Assembly (NCBI GenBank): GCA_964030785.1
Contig: OZ034968.1
Span: 49,731,230 to 49,795,229 of the forward strand
Reading direction: 5' to 3'
From: Siderastrea siderea
Taxonomy: Eukaryota; Cnidaria; Anthozoa; Scleractinia; Rhizangiidae
Length of the DNA stretch: 64,000 bases
The notes beneath the pieces are model-generated. The model had not been told where the DNA came from. It made no database searches and saw only the letters and a program-made list of their open reading frames with translations. This document shows, piece after piece, positions 1-7,911 of the stretch (positions are counted from its first letter, which is position 1; each line of letters starts with the position of its first letter). The position numbers were made by a program, and so were the translations under genes.

Positions 1-1505
1 AAAAACAAGAATGCCGACAAACTGTAAGTTACTAATTGAAACCACTGCACCCCAACATAAGTCATATTTAACAATAAGATTATGAGCTTAAGATTTTGGC
101 CGAATCAACTACAATCACTTCATAGAAATCGATAGTGAATAATGTAATTGTTTTAGTAGAACTCGAACTCATTTTCCTTGAAACAATAATTTTTAACCTT
201 TTTTCTACAATGTGAACTCCATTATGAAGGAAGAAGTGGTATAACAAAGAAACAATTGCCATGCATCTGTATTGCCACTGACAAATGACTGTTTACCAAG
301 GCAGCACAGGACACTATCAAGCAAAATCTGCCCTTTACCACGAGTGAGAATTATGATGATGATGATGATGATGATCTTTTGTATATTAATTTGCTATTCC
401 TGTCATAATATAACATTACATCACAATGCCTGTTATGATCACATCACTGTAAATTCATGTGACCCTCCTAGCTCTTTCACTGCCTATTTTTTCATGGCTC
501 TCCCTTTTCAGGGACCTATTTACACTCCCCTCCCCCCTGCTAATTTCTGACAAGTCCCTAAGATTGACCAGGTAATGAATTGTCACTTTTCCTTTGAGTG
601 ACTCCCAGAATTTAAACCATATCTCAATCAATAGGAGCCATGAGTAGGTTCATCGTTGTGATATATCTCTCTGCCCAGTAAATATGCCTACCCCTGCCCT
701 TCCCAAGGCTGCCAACCTGCAACCCAATCCCATGAAACAAAATCAAATGTAACAATCTCTGTCCATAATTATAGGAGGGTGATACCCTTTTAAGGTTAAA
801 AACACCTGAAAGTGTTTCACTTGTGAGAATGGTGACATTTAACAACAGCAAGAACATGTTTAGTTGCCTTCAGTCTGACAAGAAATCTAAGCTTATACAA
901 GGATTTTCATTGAGCAGCAAGTTCTCTGTCATTCTCACCTGAAAGACCAATGGAAAACAGCTCAGTATGGGTGCCAGCCAATGTTCCTCATGCAGGCCGT
1001 GTCAACCTGCCAAAAAATTTAGACATTAAGTCTTATCTAAAACTGCATGGTGAGTCCCTAATCTAAGCTAGACAAGGGTCTTTCCACAGTATTGCGAAGG
1101 CATTGCATGAGTGCAAATGTACCATCACGGTGCACATGCAGATGTGAGATAAGAAAAGGCTATAAAATTGTGATAGAAAATGATCTCTTTTGCCAGCCAT
1201 CTAAGTTAAAATTAATATTCCTCAGACACTTTTCCTCCCTGTAGCAGCATTCCCCTTAGCAACCAAATTTCCCCTCCAGAACAGAAACTAATCATTATTT
1301 CTTTTGCACACCTTACATCCTGTTTTTCTAAATAAAGAAGTTAATTAAAGTAAAATAAGAAAGACTAAAATGAATCTGTTAACAAACTATTAGAGCAGCA
1401 GAAGTAATATAACTGACAGATTACCATTACCAACAGATGCCATTGCAATTTTTAACAAGTTAAAAATCTGGTAGCAGTAGTCCAAAGCTGGAATTTTCAT
1501 TCTCC
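1..1505. other. No gene recognised; microsatellite at 353-375
   Basis: AT-rich DNA with only short ORFs without family resemblance. A trinucleotide run (ATG/TGA) lies at 353-375 and produces a run of methionines in a 92-codon plus-strand ORF, which I do not accept as a gene. Exons of a larger gene cannot be excluded, but no convincing acceptor-donor pair with an open frame was found. Confidence 0.5.
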
Positions 1506-1655
1506 GGTCTCGCCGCCATCATCAAGTAGGTAATTCGAATATTGTTCGAATATTGTTCGAATATTTTTATCAAAACAAAACTGTAAAATTCATTTTAATG
1601 ATTAGTCAAATCCACGATATCCAGTTGGACTCATGTGGACATCATCAATTTCTTC

Positions 1656-1661
1656 TTTATT
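1656..1661 (-). terminator. Poly(A) signal AATAAA after the chromodomain-less ORF
   Basis: TTTATT on the plus strand reads AATAAA on the minus strand about 50 nt beyond the stop at 1,711. The duplicate copy at 6.4 kb keeps it. This contrasts with the stem-loop 3' end of the chromodomain paralogue. Confidence 0.4.
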
Positions 1662-1710
1662 TATGGGCTGTTTCAAATGAATTTACAGTTGGGAATTTAC
1701 AGCTCATCGA

Positions 1711-2055
1711 TCAGTTCAGCGTGTGATGTATAATTCGATGTCGATGTGTAATAAATGAATCGGCAATGTCATATTTTTTCCCACAACACTGTATTTCGAA
1801 GCCTGGGTGCTGTTTAAAAAAATACCGCACATAGTTCCTCCATGACAAATTCTCTATACCCTTCTCGTAGAACTGTCCATTTGTTCTTCTAGCTCTCTTG
1901 GAGAATTGTTCCGAATTCTTCCGCTTGCTGATCTCCTCGATTAAATTGTTTTGGAGACTGGTTGCATCCTCCGTAGCACTCGCTACCATCTCTGGCTGAC
2001 TGTCGTCAGCTTCCTCTGTAGCACTCGCCATCTCCTCCGTAGCACTCGCTACCAT
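1711..2055 (-). CDS. Chromodomain-less paralogue: acidic repeats plus C-terminal WRxY/CC module
   Basis: A 114-residue ORF ending in the same module as the chromodomain protein at 3,237: G-x-F-x2-K, then L-S-W-R-N-Y, FEIQCCGKKY and a histidine-rich tail ending HHTLN. The N-terminal half is a repeated acidic segment (SATEE, ADDSQPE). The reading frame stays open upstream of the methionine through a basic stretch to about 2,130, so the chosen ATG lies inside the repeats and the true 5' end may be spliced or lost. There is no chromodomain; the sequence upstream instead matches the first-exon flank of the split gene at ~30.5 kb, in opposite orientation. An AATAAA lies 50 nt past the stop (minus strand, 1,656-1,661), so this copy would use ordinary polyadenylation. 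Function unknown; possibly a pseudogene, although a second copy is also open. Confidence 0.5.
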   Translation of the reverse strand: MVASATEEMASATEEADDSQPEMVASATEDATSLQNNLIEEISKRKNSEQFSKRARRTNGQFYEKGIENLSWRNYVRYFFKQHPGFEIQCCGKKYDIADSFITHRHRIIHHTLN

Positions 2056-2612
2056 CTCTGGCTGACTGTCGTCAGCTTCCTCCGTAGCACTCGCCTTCCT
2101 TCTTTCTCTTACACGTTCACGTGAGTATTCAGAGCAGATTCACCGGCAATATCCTGGTTGTCGATTCACCATGGGTTCACCATGGGTTCATTCTGTAGTA
2201 GTGGGCCGAATGCAACAAATTATTTTGAAATTAAATTGTTGTGTGCTGGATCCAAGATGGCGGACAATTTTGCCGCCGAAACACATCTTGTCGAAAAAAG
2301 ACCTTTTCAATGTGGCTGGATCCAGATGAGATATGATCCAGCCAAAAGTCCGTAGAACTCAGCGAAACTCCTCAGTATCGCCAGGGTAATATTTTCAATT
2401 AATTTATTGGAAGCTAGTTTGAAAGTTTGAAAGGCGGGAAATCGGCGACGCGCGTGTAAATGTACAAAATCCCGCCAAAAGTACAGCCAAAACGAAAAAG
2501 AAATATTTTCTAACATTGCTGCAACCTCCACTATTAATTATCCACTATTTTTTTGTTTTTAATTTGGAGTTGAGTGCAAATTTTGAAATTTTTGAATGCA
2601 AATTTTGAAATT

Positions 2613-2697
2613 GTTGAGTGCAAAAACGTGAAATTGAATTTGATTGGCTAGTCGGTTCAAACTAGCCAATCAAATTTTCACTTTTTTGCACTCAAAA
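2613..2697. repeat. Inverted repeat with inner arms of 15 bp
   Basis: AATTTGATTGGCTAG (2,637-2,651) and its exact reverse complement (2,662-2,676) are separated by 10 nt. The pairing continues outward imperfectly to about 36 bp per arm, each with GAGTGCAAAAA. The same hairpin occurs in the copies near 7.4 kb and 37.5 kb. It contains CCAAT/ATTGG motifs. Overlapping ORFs on both strands (102 and 71 codons) follow from conservation of the DNA and show no recognisable protein. Confidence 0.75.
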
Positions 2698-3046
2698 GTT
2701 CAAAATAAATTTGGGTGCTCTCAGCCAATCAGATTGCAGAAATTTTTGTATGTATATTATTATGCAGATTATAAAAACAGTAATCATAAAAAAATGGAAA
2801 CATTTTCGATGCAAGTGAAAGCAAGTTTTGTTGATAAAATCTGTCGTTCGCGAACTGTCGAAATCAATGAAGATCAACAACTTTTCCGGCACTTCATAAA
2901 ACTGCACTTTGACGAATTTCAGAGTTTTATAATCACGACAAAAATGTTTTGAGTATCGGTGAAATTCTAGATCTGGATATGAAAAGTAGCTTTTCTAAAA
3001 ACGATAATTTGTTGATTGTTTTTTTAGCACTCTTTAGGTCTGCAGT

Positions 3047-3061
3047 GGCTCTAAAAGAGCC
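3047..3061 (-). promoter_or_regulatory. Degenerate histone-type 3' stem-loop (third)
   Basis: On the minus strand this reads GGCTCTTTTAGAGCC, one nucleotide shorter than the 16-nt metazoan histone mRNA stem-loop. It is followed by ACTGCAGACCTAAAGAG, including a purine run that could resemble a histone downstream element. Confidence 0.5.
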
Positions 3062-3101
3062 AGTATTTGCATTTATGGTCATGACTTTTTTGGTCTGTGG
3101 T

Positions 3102-3117
3102 GGCTCCGAAAAGAGCC
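3102..3117 (-). promoter_or_regulatory. Histone-type 3' stem-loop (second)
   Basis: The minus strand reads GGCTCTTTTCGGAGCC: a 6-bp stem with a closing U-G pair and a TTTC loop, then ACCACAGACCAAAAAAG. It sits in a ~58-bp unit sharing GGTCATGACTTTTTTGGTC with its neighbour. It may be a spare 3' processing site or a relic of unit duplication. Confidence 0.6.
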
Positions 3118-3195
3118 GGTTTTAGCATATATGGTCATGACTTTTTTGGTCAGTGGAATAAGAGAGCATGAGTCATGACTTTATCATATGTGGTT

Positions 3196-3211
3196 GGCTC
3201 TGAAAAGAGCC
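3196..3211 (-). promoter_or_regulatory. Canonical histone-type 3' stem-loop after the chromodomain ORF
   Basis: On the minus strand, GGCTCTTTTCAGAGCC is the canonical animal histone mRNA stem-loop: 6-bp stem, 4-nt TTTC loop, A-rich 5' flank (AACAAC) and AACCA after the stem. It begins 25 nt after the TGA at 3,237, within the usual spacing for replication-dependent histone messages. The plus strand would give a GAAA loop, which does not fit the consensus, so the signal is strand-specific. Known biology: SLBP binds this hairpin and U7 snRNP cuts after it. A downstream element is weak here (GATAAAG). Confidence 0.8.
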
Positions 3212-3236
3212 GTTGTTAGATGCTGAGCTCCATCGA

Positions 3237-3761
3237 TCAGTTCAGCGTGTGATGTATAAATCGATGTCGATGTGTAATAAATGAATCGGCAATGCTATAT
3301 TTTTTCCCACAACACTGCATTTCGAAGCCTGGGTGCTGTTTAAAAAAAACCCGCACATAGTTCCTCCATGACAAATTCTTTATACCCTTCTTGTAGAACT
3401 GTCCATCTGTTCGTGATCTTGCTTTCTTGGAGAATTGTTTCGAATTCTCCCGCTTGCTGATCTCCTCGACTAAATTGTCTTGGAGACTGGTTGCATCCTC
3501 CGTAGCACTCGCTACCATCTCTGGCTGACTGTCGTCAGCTTCCTCTGTAGCACTCGCCTTCCTCTTCTTCCGGCGGTTGCCGAAGGCTGCTACCATCTCT
3601 GGTGGTAAATTTTTCACTGGTTCCCAAGTGTTCTGATTTTCATAGTTAAGCCATGAAACGAGCAATTCTACTCTTCCGTTTCTCTTTCTTCTCTTTAGGA
3701 TCTCTTTGACGTAAAATATTCCTGGTAGTATTTCTGGCTCTGGCACCTTCCGTTTTGACAT
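3237..3761 (-). CDS. Intronless chromodomain protein with WRxY/CC C-terminal module
   Basis: A 174-residue protein. I start it at the ATG in ACCGCCAAGATG (good Kozak context); the frame stays open 16 codons further, but that upstream stretch begins at GTG. Residues ~15-54 form a chromodomain: FYVKEIL, then LLVSWLNY and NTWEPVKNLP. All three aromatic-cage positions of HP1-type domains are present (Y17, W37, Y40), so methyl-lysine binding is plausible. A basic patch RRKKRK (63-68) may be a nuclear localisation signal. Residues ~69-100 are acidic repeats (SATEE, DDSQPE). Residues 120-174 form a module with SWRNY and QCCGKKY and a His-rich tail. The gene is short, has CCAAT boxes upstream and a histone-type stem-loop 25 nt past the stop, suggesting histone-like cell-cycle expression. 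A 3'-truncated copy lies inverted at 4,624. HP1 proteins carry a chromoshadow domain instead of this C-terminus. The role is inferred. Confidence 0.75.
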   Translation of the reverse strand: MSKRKVPEPEILPGIFYVKEILKRRKRNGRVELLVSWLNYENQNTWEPVKNLPPEMVAAFGNRRKKRKASATEEADDSQPEMVASATEDATSLQDNLVEEISKRENSKQFSKKARSRTDGQFYKKGIKNLSWRNYVRVFFKQHPGFEMQCCGKKYSIADSFITHRHRFIHHTLN

Positions 3762-4034
3762 CTTGGCGGTTGTGATTAACGGCGTCCGTCCCTGCCCCCT
3801 TTTAACCACTCCTGCGGATCGGAATCAAAGCGTTTTGATTGGTTGTTCACGAGAGCCAATTAGAAGCGAATTAGAACAAAGACGGTAATCACAATACAGT
3901 GATTGGCATAAGTTTTAGAAGATAACTCGTGTATTACGCAACTTCGTTTGTGCGCCATTTTTTGCTCGCGCTACAAACTTCGCATCGGACAAAATATCAC
4001 AAACGAATTCTCGAGATATCAAGGTTTACTTTGG
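3545..4034 (+). repeat. Foldback, left arm (~490 bp)
   Basis: This arm is nearly the exact reverse complement of 4,351-4,840, with symmetry axis at about 4,192. It contains the N-terminal half of the chromodomain gene, its promoter and ~130 bp beyond. The outer end falls in codons for the acidic linker. The inner end reads AAGGTTTACTTTGG. Confidence 0.9.
3780..3910 (-). promoter_or_regulatory. Promoter region of the chromodomain gene with CCAAT boxes
   Basis: Upstream of the ATG at 3,761 the minus strand holds CCAAT at 3,838-3,842 and at 3,902-3,906, plus an opposite-facing CCAAT near 3,855. A TATA-like TTAAAA lies ~40 nt before the ATG. CCAAT plus TATA is common in histone promoters. The same promoter exists in the inverted arm at about 4,475-4,605. 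Confidence 0.4.
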
Positions 4035-4350
4035 TATAAAATTTATCGCCAGCCGTTGCGTAATACACGAGTTATCGTCCAAAACTTGAAACGACAAATT
4101 CAATAGTGAAGTCGTCGAGCGAACATGAAAAGACTCAGCTGCGCCATGAAAGTTTACTTCGTTTGTGCGCCATTTTTGGTCACGCAGTAAACTTCGCATC
4201 GGACAAAATATTATAAACGAATTCTCTAGATATCAAGGTTTACTTTGGTATAACACGAGTTATGTTTGGAAAGTGATAGCAATACTGAGCACAGGTGCTT
4301 TATACCCCTGTATATCCATTGTTTCATGCAAGGCTAATCACATAACAAAA
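4035..4350. repeat. Foldback spacer with diverged tandem copies of the arm end
   Basis: The 316-bp spacer holds a second, diverged copy of the arm's inner end. The sequence around TTCGTTTGTGCGCCATTTTT and TCGCATCGGACAAAATAT appears at ~3,946-4,034 and again at 4,141-4,256, and once more at 4,842-4,915 beyond the right arm. No gene; a 64-codon ORF here is not credible. Confidence 0.7.
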
Positions 4351-4840
4351 CCAAAGTAAACCTTGATATCTCGAGAATTCGTTTGTGATATTTTGTCCGA
4401 TGCGAAGTTTGTAGCGCGAGCAAAAAATGGCGCACAAACGAAGTTGCGTAATACACGAGTTATCGTCTAAAACTTATGCCAATCACTGTATTGTGATTAC
4501 CGTCTTTGTTCTAATTCGCTTCTAATTGGCTCTCGTGAACAACCAATCAAAACGCTTTGATTCCGATCCGCAGGAGTGGTTAAAAGGGGGCAGGGACGGA
4601 CGCCGTTAATCACAACCGCCAAGATGTCAAAACGGAAGGTGCCAGAGCCAGAAATACTACCAGGAATATTTTACGTCAAAGAGATCCTAAAGAGAAGAAA
4701 GAGAAACGGAAGAGTAGAATTGCTCGTTTCATGGCTTAACTATGAAAATCAGAACACTTGGGAACCAGTGAAAAATTTACCACCAGAGATGGTAGCAGCC
4801 TTCGGCAACCGCCGGAAGAAGAGGAAGGGGAGTGCTACAG
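4351..4840 (-). repeat. Foldback, right arm (~490 bp)
   Basis: Reverse complement of 3,545-4,034. Its outer end (4,840) switches abruptly to a copy of the spacer sequence from 4,137 onward, so this arm was cut in the acidic linker codons. Confidence 0.9.
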
Positions 4841-4851
4841 CTGCGCCATGA
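4624..4851 (+). pseudogene. 3'-truncated chromodomain copy in the foldback
   Basis: 75 codons from the same ATG context as the intact gene. The chromodomain and RRKKRK basic patch are kept, then after GSAT the frame runs into foreign sequence and stops (AAP-stop). It lacks the acidic repeats, the C-terminal module and any stem-loop. Transcription from its own inverted promoter would run head-to-head away from the intact gene; read-through of the foldback would give a ~490-bp hairpin RNA. Confidence 0.75.
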
Positions 4852-4914
4852 AAGTTTACTTCGTTTGTGCGCCATTTTTGGTCACGCAGTAAACTTCGCA
4901 TCGGACAAAATATT

Positions 4915-5110
4915 ATCCTAGGAATTTGTGTAAACCCCGTAGAAAGTTCATCCTAGCAATTTGTTTAAACCCCGTGGGATTTGATGGGCAGAGCTTCAAT
5001 GGTAGCTGGAACTTATTTGACCCATGGGTTCATCTTGGGAACTAACGTGACTTGGTGGGCAGAGCTTCAATGTTTAAACCATGTCCAGTTAGTTACCAAG
5101 AGTTTTTCGG
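4915..5110 (-). repeat. Satellite fragment, minus orientation
   Basis: About two monomers of the window's main satellite in reverse orientation, recognised by TTTGACCCATGGGTTCATC, GGGCAGAGCTTCAATGG and AATTTGTTTAAACCCCGTG. It is more diverged than the main array and joins the foldback relic directly. Confidence 0.75.
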
Positions 5111-5724
5111 AGTTTTTCGGATGTATTTTTTTGTTTACAGGTAGATGGGCCTATAACCGGGGGAGCTTATAAGCGGGGGGGCTTATAACCGGAATTTTAC
5201 GGTACCACATTTTAACCTTACGAACTTAATCTCGTACCCAGATCTTCTCAACCCCGGGAGGATACGAGCTACAAGGTAAGCTGTTTCTTATTACGAGACG
5301 GAGAGCGAAAGAGAAAATAAATTCGATTTTGCCATCAAAGTTGTTTGTGCTTTTCTTCATTCAAACAACAACAACTAAAGCGCGAGTCTCTAAGGACGAA
5401 AATCATTTTTTTCACGGCCCTAACGTGGAAGAATGGGCCAACCATGAATGACAACAGTTCGATGACACTAAAACCTAGCTACCGAACGAAAGTTTTCGCG
5501 TTTTAAGCGTTACACCAACGGCTCTGTTGTGATTTTTGTCGCTCGGGAAAAATTTATTCATCGGGCGATTCGTTCAACTACCGTTTTCAAAAGAAAAACG
5601 TTTATTTTCATCACGACCCTAATTCTACAACCACGAATGAAATCGGTCCAGAAAAATACTAAAAACTAAGCATGGAACCGAATTCTTTGACTCTTTTAAC
5701 CCTCGAAATCTGCTCGGCCGGTCA
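5111..5724. other. Unique sequence with short repeat ends; no gene
   Basis: 5,140-5,205 holds three spaced copies of CTTATAA with G-runs (ACCGGGGGAGCTTATAAGC), which resembles a terminal inverted repeat of a small element. AATCTCGTACCCAGATCTTC at ~5,228 has a related inverted fragment at 34,125. No coding sequence is recognised. Confidence 0.4.
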
Positions 5725-5926
5725 AATAAGTTCCCGGTACCATTGAAGCTCTAGGGTGATATTGGAAAACTTCAGGATTTTGTTTCCTTCGATGAGCTCT
5801 TTTTTTTTACTGGATTTCAACAAATTACCAGCATGAACCCATGGGTCAACCATATCACCCAAGCTATGCCAACCATGTCCTGTTAGTTACCAAGAGTTTT
5901 TACTGGATTTCAACAAATTACTAGCA
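5725..5926 (+). repeat. Satellite fragments interrupted by unrelated DNA
   Basis: GTTCCCGGTACCATTGAAGC (5,731 onward) is the GGTACC-type monomer, cut after ~30 bp. 5,811-5,926 is one complete monomer of the AACCATATCACCC type. It ends exactly where the hairpin at 5,927 starts. Confidence 0.75.
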
Positions 5927-6069
5927 ATGCGTGTTGAATTACTGTGCGCGCGACCATTACTACAATGGTCGCGCGCAAAGTACTTCAACACGCATGACGC
6001 GGTACAATCGAGTTACAATGGCCGCGCGCAAAGTACGTCAACACGCATGACGCGGTACAATCGAATTAT
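5927..6069. repeat. 32-bp-arm hairpin continuing into a 53-bp tandem repeat
   Basis: Arms 5,927-5,958 and 5,964-5,995 pair with two mismatches across 5 nt. Each holds GCGCGCGACCATT or its complement. The right arm begins a 53-bp unit that repeats at 6,017 and starts again at 6,070. The unit is CpG-rich, unlike its surroundings. Confidence 0.8.
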
Positions 6070-6267
6070 AATGGTTACATGTTGATCCCAAGGACACAAG
6101 AATAATGATGGCGGCGAGACCACCCATGTCATACCCATAGCAAAGAAAAAACATTTCCATTGAATCACTTGTTCGTCCTAAAACTGTTTTCATTGATATC
6201 CATCGTCTCCTATTCCTGTGTGGTTCATAAAGTGAGATTTTTCCCGAACGTTCTGCATGGCATGAGT
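6070..6267. other. Short unique spacer, no gene
   Basis: GATGATGGCGGCGAGACC near 6,108 is the reverse complement of the start of the next duplicated block at 6,268. Nothing else is recognised. Confidence 0.4.
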
Positions 6268-6472
6268 GGTCTCGCCGCCATCATCAAGTAGGTAATTCGA
6301 ATATTGTTCGAATATTGTTCGAATATTTTTATCAAAACAAAACTGTAAAATTCATTTTAATGATTAGTCAAATCCACGATATCCAGTTGGACTCATGTGG
6401 ACATCATCAATTTCTTCTTTATTTATGGGCTGTTTCAAATGAATTTACAGTTGGGAATTTAAAGCTCATCGA

Positions 6473-6817
6473 TCAGTTCAGTGTGTGATGTATAATTCGA
6501 TGTCGATGTGTAATAAATGAATCGGCAATGTCATATTTTTTCCCACAACACTGTATTTCGAAGCCTGGGTTCTGTTTAAAAAAATACCGCACATAGTTCC
6601 TCCATGACAAATTCTCTATACCCTTCTCGTAGAACTGTCCATTTGTTCTTCTAGCTCTCTTGGAGAATTGTTCCGAATTCTTCCGCTTGCTGATCTCCTC
6701 GATTAAATTGTTTTGGAGACTGGTTGCATCCTCCGTAGCACTCGCTACCATCTCTGGCTGACTGTCGTCAGCTTCCTCTGTAGCACTCGCCATCTCCTCC
6801 GTAGCACTCGCTACCAT
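6473..6817 (-). CDS. Chromodomain-less paralogue, second copy
   Basis: This is the duplicate of 1,711-2,055, with 114 residues and one visible change in the C-terminal module (QHPGF becomes QNPGF). The acidic repeats, SWRNY, QCCGKKY and His-rich tail are kept. The ATG again falls in the acidic repeats, with an open frame upstream. Two duplicates with the frame intact mildly favour a functional protein, but the divergence is too small to show selection. Poly(A) signal at the equivalent position. Confidence 0.45.
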   Translation of the reverse strand: MVASATEEMASATEEADDSQPEMVASATEDATSLQNNLIEEISKRKNSEQFSKRARRTNGQFYEKGIENLSWRNYVRYFFKQNPGFEIQCCGKKYDIADSFITHRHRIIHHTLN

Positions 6818-7806
6818 CTCTGGCTGACTGTCGTCAGCTTCCTCCGTAGCACTCGCCTTCCTTCTTTCTCTTACACGTTCACGTGAGTATTCAGAGCAGA
6901 TTCACCGGCAATATCCTGGTTGTCGATTCACCATGGGTTCACCATGGGTTCATTCTGTAGTAGTGGGCCGAATGCAACAAATTATTTTGAAATTAAATTG
7001 TTGTGTGCTGGATCCAAGATGGCGGACAATTTTGCCGCCGAAACACATCTTGTCGAAAAAAGACCTTTTCAATGTGGCTGGATCCAGATGAGATATGATC
7101 CAGCCAAAAGTCCGTAGAACTCAGCGAAACTCCTCAGTATCGCCAGGGTAATATTTTCAATTAATTTATTGGAAGCTAGTTTGAAAGTTTGAAAGGCGGG
7201 AAATCGGCGACGCGCGTGTAAATGTACAAAATCCCGCCAAAAGTACAGCCAAAACGAAAAAGAAATATTTTCTAACATTGCTGCAACCTCCACTATTAAT
7301 TATCCACTATTTTTTGTTTTTAATTTGGAGTTGAGTGCAAATTTTGAAATTTTTGAATGCAAATTTTGAAATTGTTGAGTGCAAAAACGTGAAATTGAAT
7401 TTGATTGGCTAGTCGGTTCAAACTAGCCAATCAAATATTCACTTTTTTGCACTCAAAAGTTCAAAATAAATTTGGGTGCTCTCAGCCAATCAGATTGCAG
7501 AAATTTTTGTATGTATATTATTATGCAGATTATAAAAACAGTAATCATAAAAAAATGGAAACATTTTCGATGCAAGTGAAAGCAAGTTTTGTTGATAAAA
7601 TCTGTCGTTCGCGAACTGTCGAAATCAATGAAGATCAACAACTTTTCCGGCACTTCATAAAACTGCACTTTGACGAATTTCAGAGTATTATAATCACGAC
7701 AAAAATGTTTTGAGTATCGGTGAAATTCTGGATCTGGATATGAAAAGTAGCTTTTCTAAAAACGATAATTTGTTGATTTTTTTTTAGCACTCTTTAGGTC
7801 TGCAGT

Positions 7807-7821
7807 GGCTCTAAAAGAGCC
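7807..7821 (-). promoter_or_regulatory. Histone-type stem-loop relic (copy B)
   Basis: Same 15-nt form as 3,047-3,061. Its upstream gene has been replaced by satellite. Confidence 0.45.
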
Positions 7822-7861
7822 AGTATTTGCATTTATGGTCATGACTTTTTTGGTCTGTGGT

Positions 7862-7877
7862 GGCTCCGAAAAGAGCC
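7862..7877 (-). promoter_or_regulatory. Histone-type stem-loop relic (copy B)
   Basis: Identical to 3,102-3,117 (minus strand GGCTCTTTTCGGAGCC). No coding sequence lies upstream any more, because the satellite array starts 35 bp away. Confidence 0.5.
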
Positions 7878-7911
7878 GGTTTTAGCATATATGGTCATGA
7901 CTTTTTTGGTC

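Larger units (their letters stand above)
1506..3151. repeat. 1.64-kb duplicated block, copy A
   Basis: This block is repeated almost base for base at 6,268-7,911 (offset 4,762 falling to 4,760), and its inner part again at 37,281-37,976. It carries the chromodomain-less ORF, a sequence shared with the first-exon flank of the split gene, an inverted repeat at 2,613-2,697, and two histone-type stem-loops. It opens with GGTCTCGCCGCCATCAT and a 12-bp tandem repeat of TTCGAATATTG near 1,531-1,565. Confidence 0.9.
6268..7911. repeat. 1.64-kb duplicated block, copy B
   Basis: Direct duplicate of 1,506-3,151 with only scattered substitutions and one-base indels. Where copy A continues into the third stem-loop and the chromodomain gene, copy B switches at 7,911 into satellite, so the chromodomain gene was lost or never included here. 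Confidence 0.9.

Noticed and set aside
272..550. 92-codon ORF with a methionine run
   Set aside because: The methionines come from a trinucleotide microsatellite, and the rest has no recognisable motif.
2158..2355. 65-codon ORF beginning MSIHHGF
   Set aside because: The same DNA appears reversed at 30.3 kb as a different ORF. It is part of a non-coding first-intron flank with GGATCC repeats.
2644..2952. 102-codon plus-strand ORF present in three block copies
   Set aside because: It begins in an inverted repeat, overlaps an ORF on the other strand, matches no family, and is conserved only because the DNA is duplicated.
3047..3211. Stem-loops as bacterial-type terminators
   Set aside because: No T-run follows on either strand, and the primary sequence matches the histone mRNA hairpin on the minus strand only.
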